Assembly (NCBI GenBank): GCA_048772705.1
Contig: JBLWGC010000169.1
Coordinates: 1 to 64,000 of the forward strand
Source: Leidyana gryllorum EB-2025a
Taxonomy: Eukaryota > Apicomplexa
Direction: 5' to 3'
DNA length: 64,000 bases
Part shown: one piece after another, positions 62,191 to 64,000 of the stretch
How positions within the stretch are numbered: the first letter of the stretch is position 1
How the letters are laid out: every line of letters begins with the position of its first letter
Made by a program: the position numbers and the translations under genes
Notes under the pieces: model-generated
What the model was told of the DNA's origin: nothing
The model's input: only the letters and a program-made list of their open reading frames with translations
The model's database searches: none

Positions 62191-64000
62191 ATGAGTGTCA
62201 GGCTGAACTCCCTCTACTCTGAAGCACTTGCCGTGAGTGACCGTCGGCGTTGCCCCAGTGCCCGGAAAGCCACACACACCATGCAGAAACTCACCGACAC
62301 CCCGCCGCCCGAGAACCCTACGCTACAAAGTCTATTACGAAGACCTATCCCTGTCCCTCCTATTGAGCTGATAGACCGGTATGAGCGTAATCGACTCGAT
62401 ATAGTCGCACAGTGGCGCTCGGAGAGTTCCAGTAAAGACGCCTCCGACCTCTTGAGCCTTGCGCACCGTTCTCCGTAAGCCTGGCACTCACTTTTCTTTG
62501 TCAATTGCCCTCAGCGATGACCTTATGGCGGAAGTATGCAGTAAACCCCTCGCCGAAGCGCAGCAAGAGGTACTCCGGCGGGCCGTAACTCAGTAATTCA
62601 TGAGCCATTCGTCAGCTTTCCTTTAATCTCGATCGGGTAGAAGAGCAACTGTCCATTGCGGTTCGCGAATGCGTGCCCGCGGTAACTGCCCACGTTCACG
62701 CCTTAATTGGCGATGGTGGCGTACTGTCACAGCATGCCTGTCGTGTACGAGAGCTGAGAAACAACATTGCAGAGCTCGATAACGGCTTCTGTGACCGAGT
62801 CGGCCACCTGATGACCCGTCACCGGTAGGCACACGCGTGTGCTACTACAAAAACGCCACTATGTATTGGGATTGCAGCATACGGAATCAGCTGCAGAGGA
62901 TCGTAGAAATCCTCAAGATGGTGTCATTGCTTCAGCAGACTTCTGCTAGTTTCGCATTGGCTCTAAACGTCCGTGACTATGTTCGCAGTCACGAGCAACT
63001 CCCGTTGCTCGAAAGCTTACTGGCAGATTTGTCGTCGGTACTGGCTGCTAAATCTCTCGGCGTAGCTACAACGAGCTTAAAGGAGAGCTTTATTCTGTCT
63101 GCCGAGACTGACTTTGCCGAGATGCTGGAAGAGTATGTCTTTTCGGTGAGTTCCGTTCAGCAACATGCAGCTGCGGCGGACTCATCTTAATTAGCTAGGC
63201 TGCCGTGGCGGAAGATTCACAGACGCCTTTGGTACTCACACCTACAGCAAGTCTGTCGCCGTTGGCTAGCGGCGAGGACCCGAACATTGGCGATGTATAT
63301 CAATGTTTGTTGCTGTGGCCCAACGGTGTGCCCAGAGCAATTCAACGGTGCCGGAAGCTGCACAAAACGGCTGGCCGGAAGGCATTCCGGGAATTACTGG
63401 CCCGGTGTTCCGCATCGGAAGATCCGACACTGAAAGCCGTCAAAGTTGAAGATCAACTGCGTATCATGACGAATCGGCAATTCCGCGAAGTCGTTGAGAG
63501 GGCCGTCAACGGCACACACCGGATCATTAAGAGGGCCTGTGAGAGTATGGACACAATTGTGGCCAACTCGCCCCCCGAAATGGTGTCGAGTGAAGCCATC
63601 CGTGACTATCGGATGGCACATGTTGACGCTTTGACGCTTCGAATAACTAGTTTCCTCCAACAACGATGGACCCGTCCCATCACCCCCGACATTGTGGTCG
63701 AGGACGAGTTAACGGCGACCTCATCGCTGCTAACTTACCTCGCAGAGGAGTGGACAGAGTACAGCGTGCCGAGTGGAATGCCGTTGGTGGCCGCTACGCT
63801 TTTGAGACCCGTTTATCAAACCTTCGTCACAGGTGAGATCCATCGATGCGGCACTCGCTGTTCTAAAATGAGATACACTATGCTGACAGATCTGCTCATC
63901 AAGAATGAAACTGTATTCTGTCTAACACTCTGTCAAATGCTGGAATCCGAGAATTGGAAGCCGGTGCCTCTTCCTCCGAGCAACGTGGTAGTGGCTGGCA
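62191..64000 (+). CDS. Vps54/Vps50-like vesicle-tethering subunit (3' partial)
   Basis: Tentative subunit of GARP/EARP, tethering endosome-derived vesicles at the Golgi. At least six short introns (for example 62,233-62,294, 62,477-62,514, 62,595-62,641, 62,827-62,876, 63,147-63,198 and 63,831-63,888) join helical sequence. The N-terminal region has the tethering-factor pattern (RVRELRNNIAELDNGFCDRV, RIVEILKMVSLLQQTSASFA, LPLLESLLADLSSV), like Vps54_N and related domains. Near the right edge LCQMLESENWKPVPLP resembles the L.LMLENE.W..V.VP box shared by Vps54 and Vps50. Other CATCHR-family proteins (Cog, exocyst) cannot be excluded. The gene runs off the window. Confidence 0.5.

Noticed and set aside
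1-64000. Spliced-leader trans-splicing acceptors before each ATG
   Set aside because: I compared the 20-60 bp before many start codons. Some have a T-rich run and AG, many do not (for example TBP), so there is no consistent acceptor by eye.
1-64000. tRNA genes, transposons, retroelements or virus-like copies
   Set aside because: Looked for T-arm words (GGTTCGA...), reverse-transcriptase, integrase, transposase and capsid-like motifs, and long terminal or inverted repeats. Candidate GGTTCGA words all lie in exons, and no element was found.

Overview
The window is nuclear DNA of a unicellular eukaryote with a very compact genome. Nearly every gene has a clear eukaryotic identity (MRE11, CCT4, LSM2, TBP, alpha-NAC, two Rab GTPases, RRP9). 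Reading frames join across GT...AG introns that are mostly 35-60 bp, with extremes near 28 and 480 bp. Base composition is close to even. The species cannot be named from sequence alone. A cAMP-dependent kinase regulatory subunit, a CEP135/Bld10-like centriole protein (hence centrioles or basal bodies), a plant-type C2 phospholipase D, many signal-peptide proteins of unknown function and recurrent GTGCAC words would fit an alveolate, perhaps a compact-genome apicomplexan relative such as a gregarine. That is only an inference.

Layout. 1-7.2 kb: PKA regulatory subunit (cut by the left edge), MRE11, a Pro/Val/Ala-rich protein and a secreted acidic protein. 7.2-16.1 kb: one giant minus-strand gene whose N-terminus looks like CEP135/Bld10, followed by about 2,000 residues of low complexity. 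16-23.4 kb: a secreted Cys-containing protein, the RNA polymerase I/III subunit RPAC2, WDR70, CCT4 and a RanBP2-type zinc-finger protein. 23.7-30.9 kb: MBF1, a PTTG1IP-like membrane protein, a methyltransferase, RRP9, a secreted Hsp20-like protein, a Rab11-like GTPase and a secreted protein. 31-38.5 kb: a bS18m-like protein, an SPP2/GPKOW-like splicing factor, LSM2, dihydrolipoamide dehydrogenase, alpha-NAC, an unknown protein and a tiny membrane protein. 39-46.4 kb: a 5'-nucleotidase-like surface protein, a Sen1/UPF1-type helicase and a second Rab. 46.4-58.6 kb: a NEK-like kinase, an RD/SR-rich protein, a single-pass membrane protein, an MRS2 magnesium channel, an MFS-like transporter, an alanyl-tRNA editing protein and a secreted protein. 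58.7-64 kb: TBP, phospholipase D and a Vps54/Vps50-like tethering subunit cut by the right edge.

The genes are mostly housekeeping and do not form a pathway. They fall loosely into RNA processing (RRP9, LSM2, SPP2-like, the helicase, RPAC2, TBP, MBF1), genome repair (MRE11, WDR70), protein folding and translation (CCT4, NAC, AlaX-like, bS18m-like), and secretion or traffic (two Rabs, the Vps54/50-like protein, PLD). The striking feature is packing. Divergent start codons lie as little as 15 bp apart, tandem genes are 11-70 bp apart, and one convergent pair shares its stop-codon bases. Transcription units must overlap or share signals. I saw no tRNA or rRNA gene, no CRISPR array and no transposon, retroelement or virus-like element. 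All exon boundaries are manual splice models from frame continuity and GT/AG sites, not verified by transcripts.
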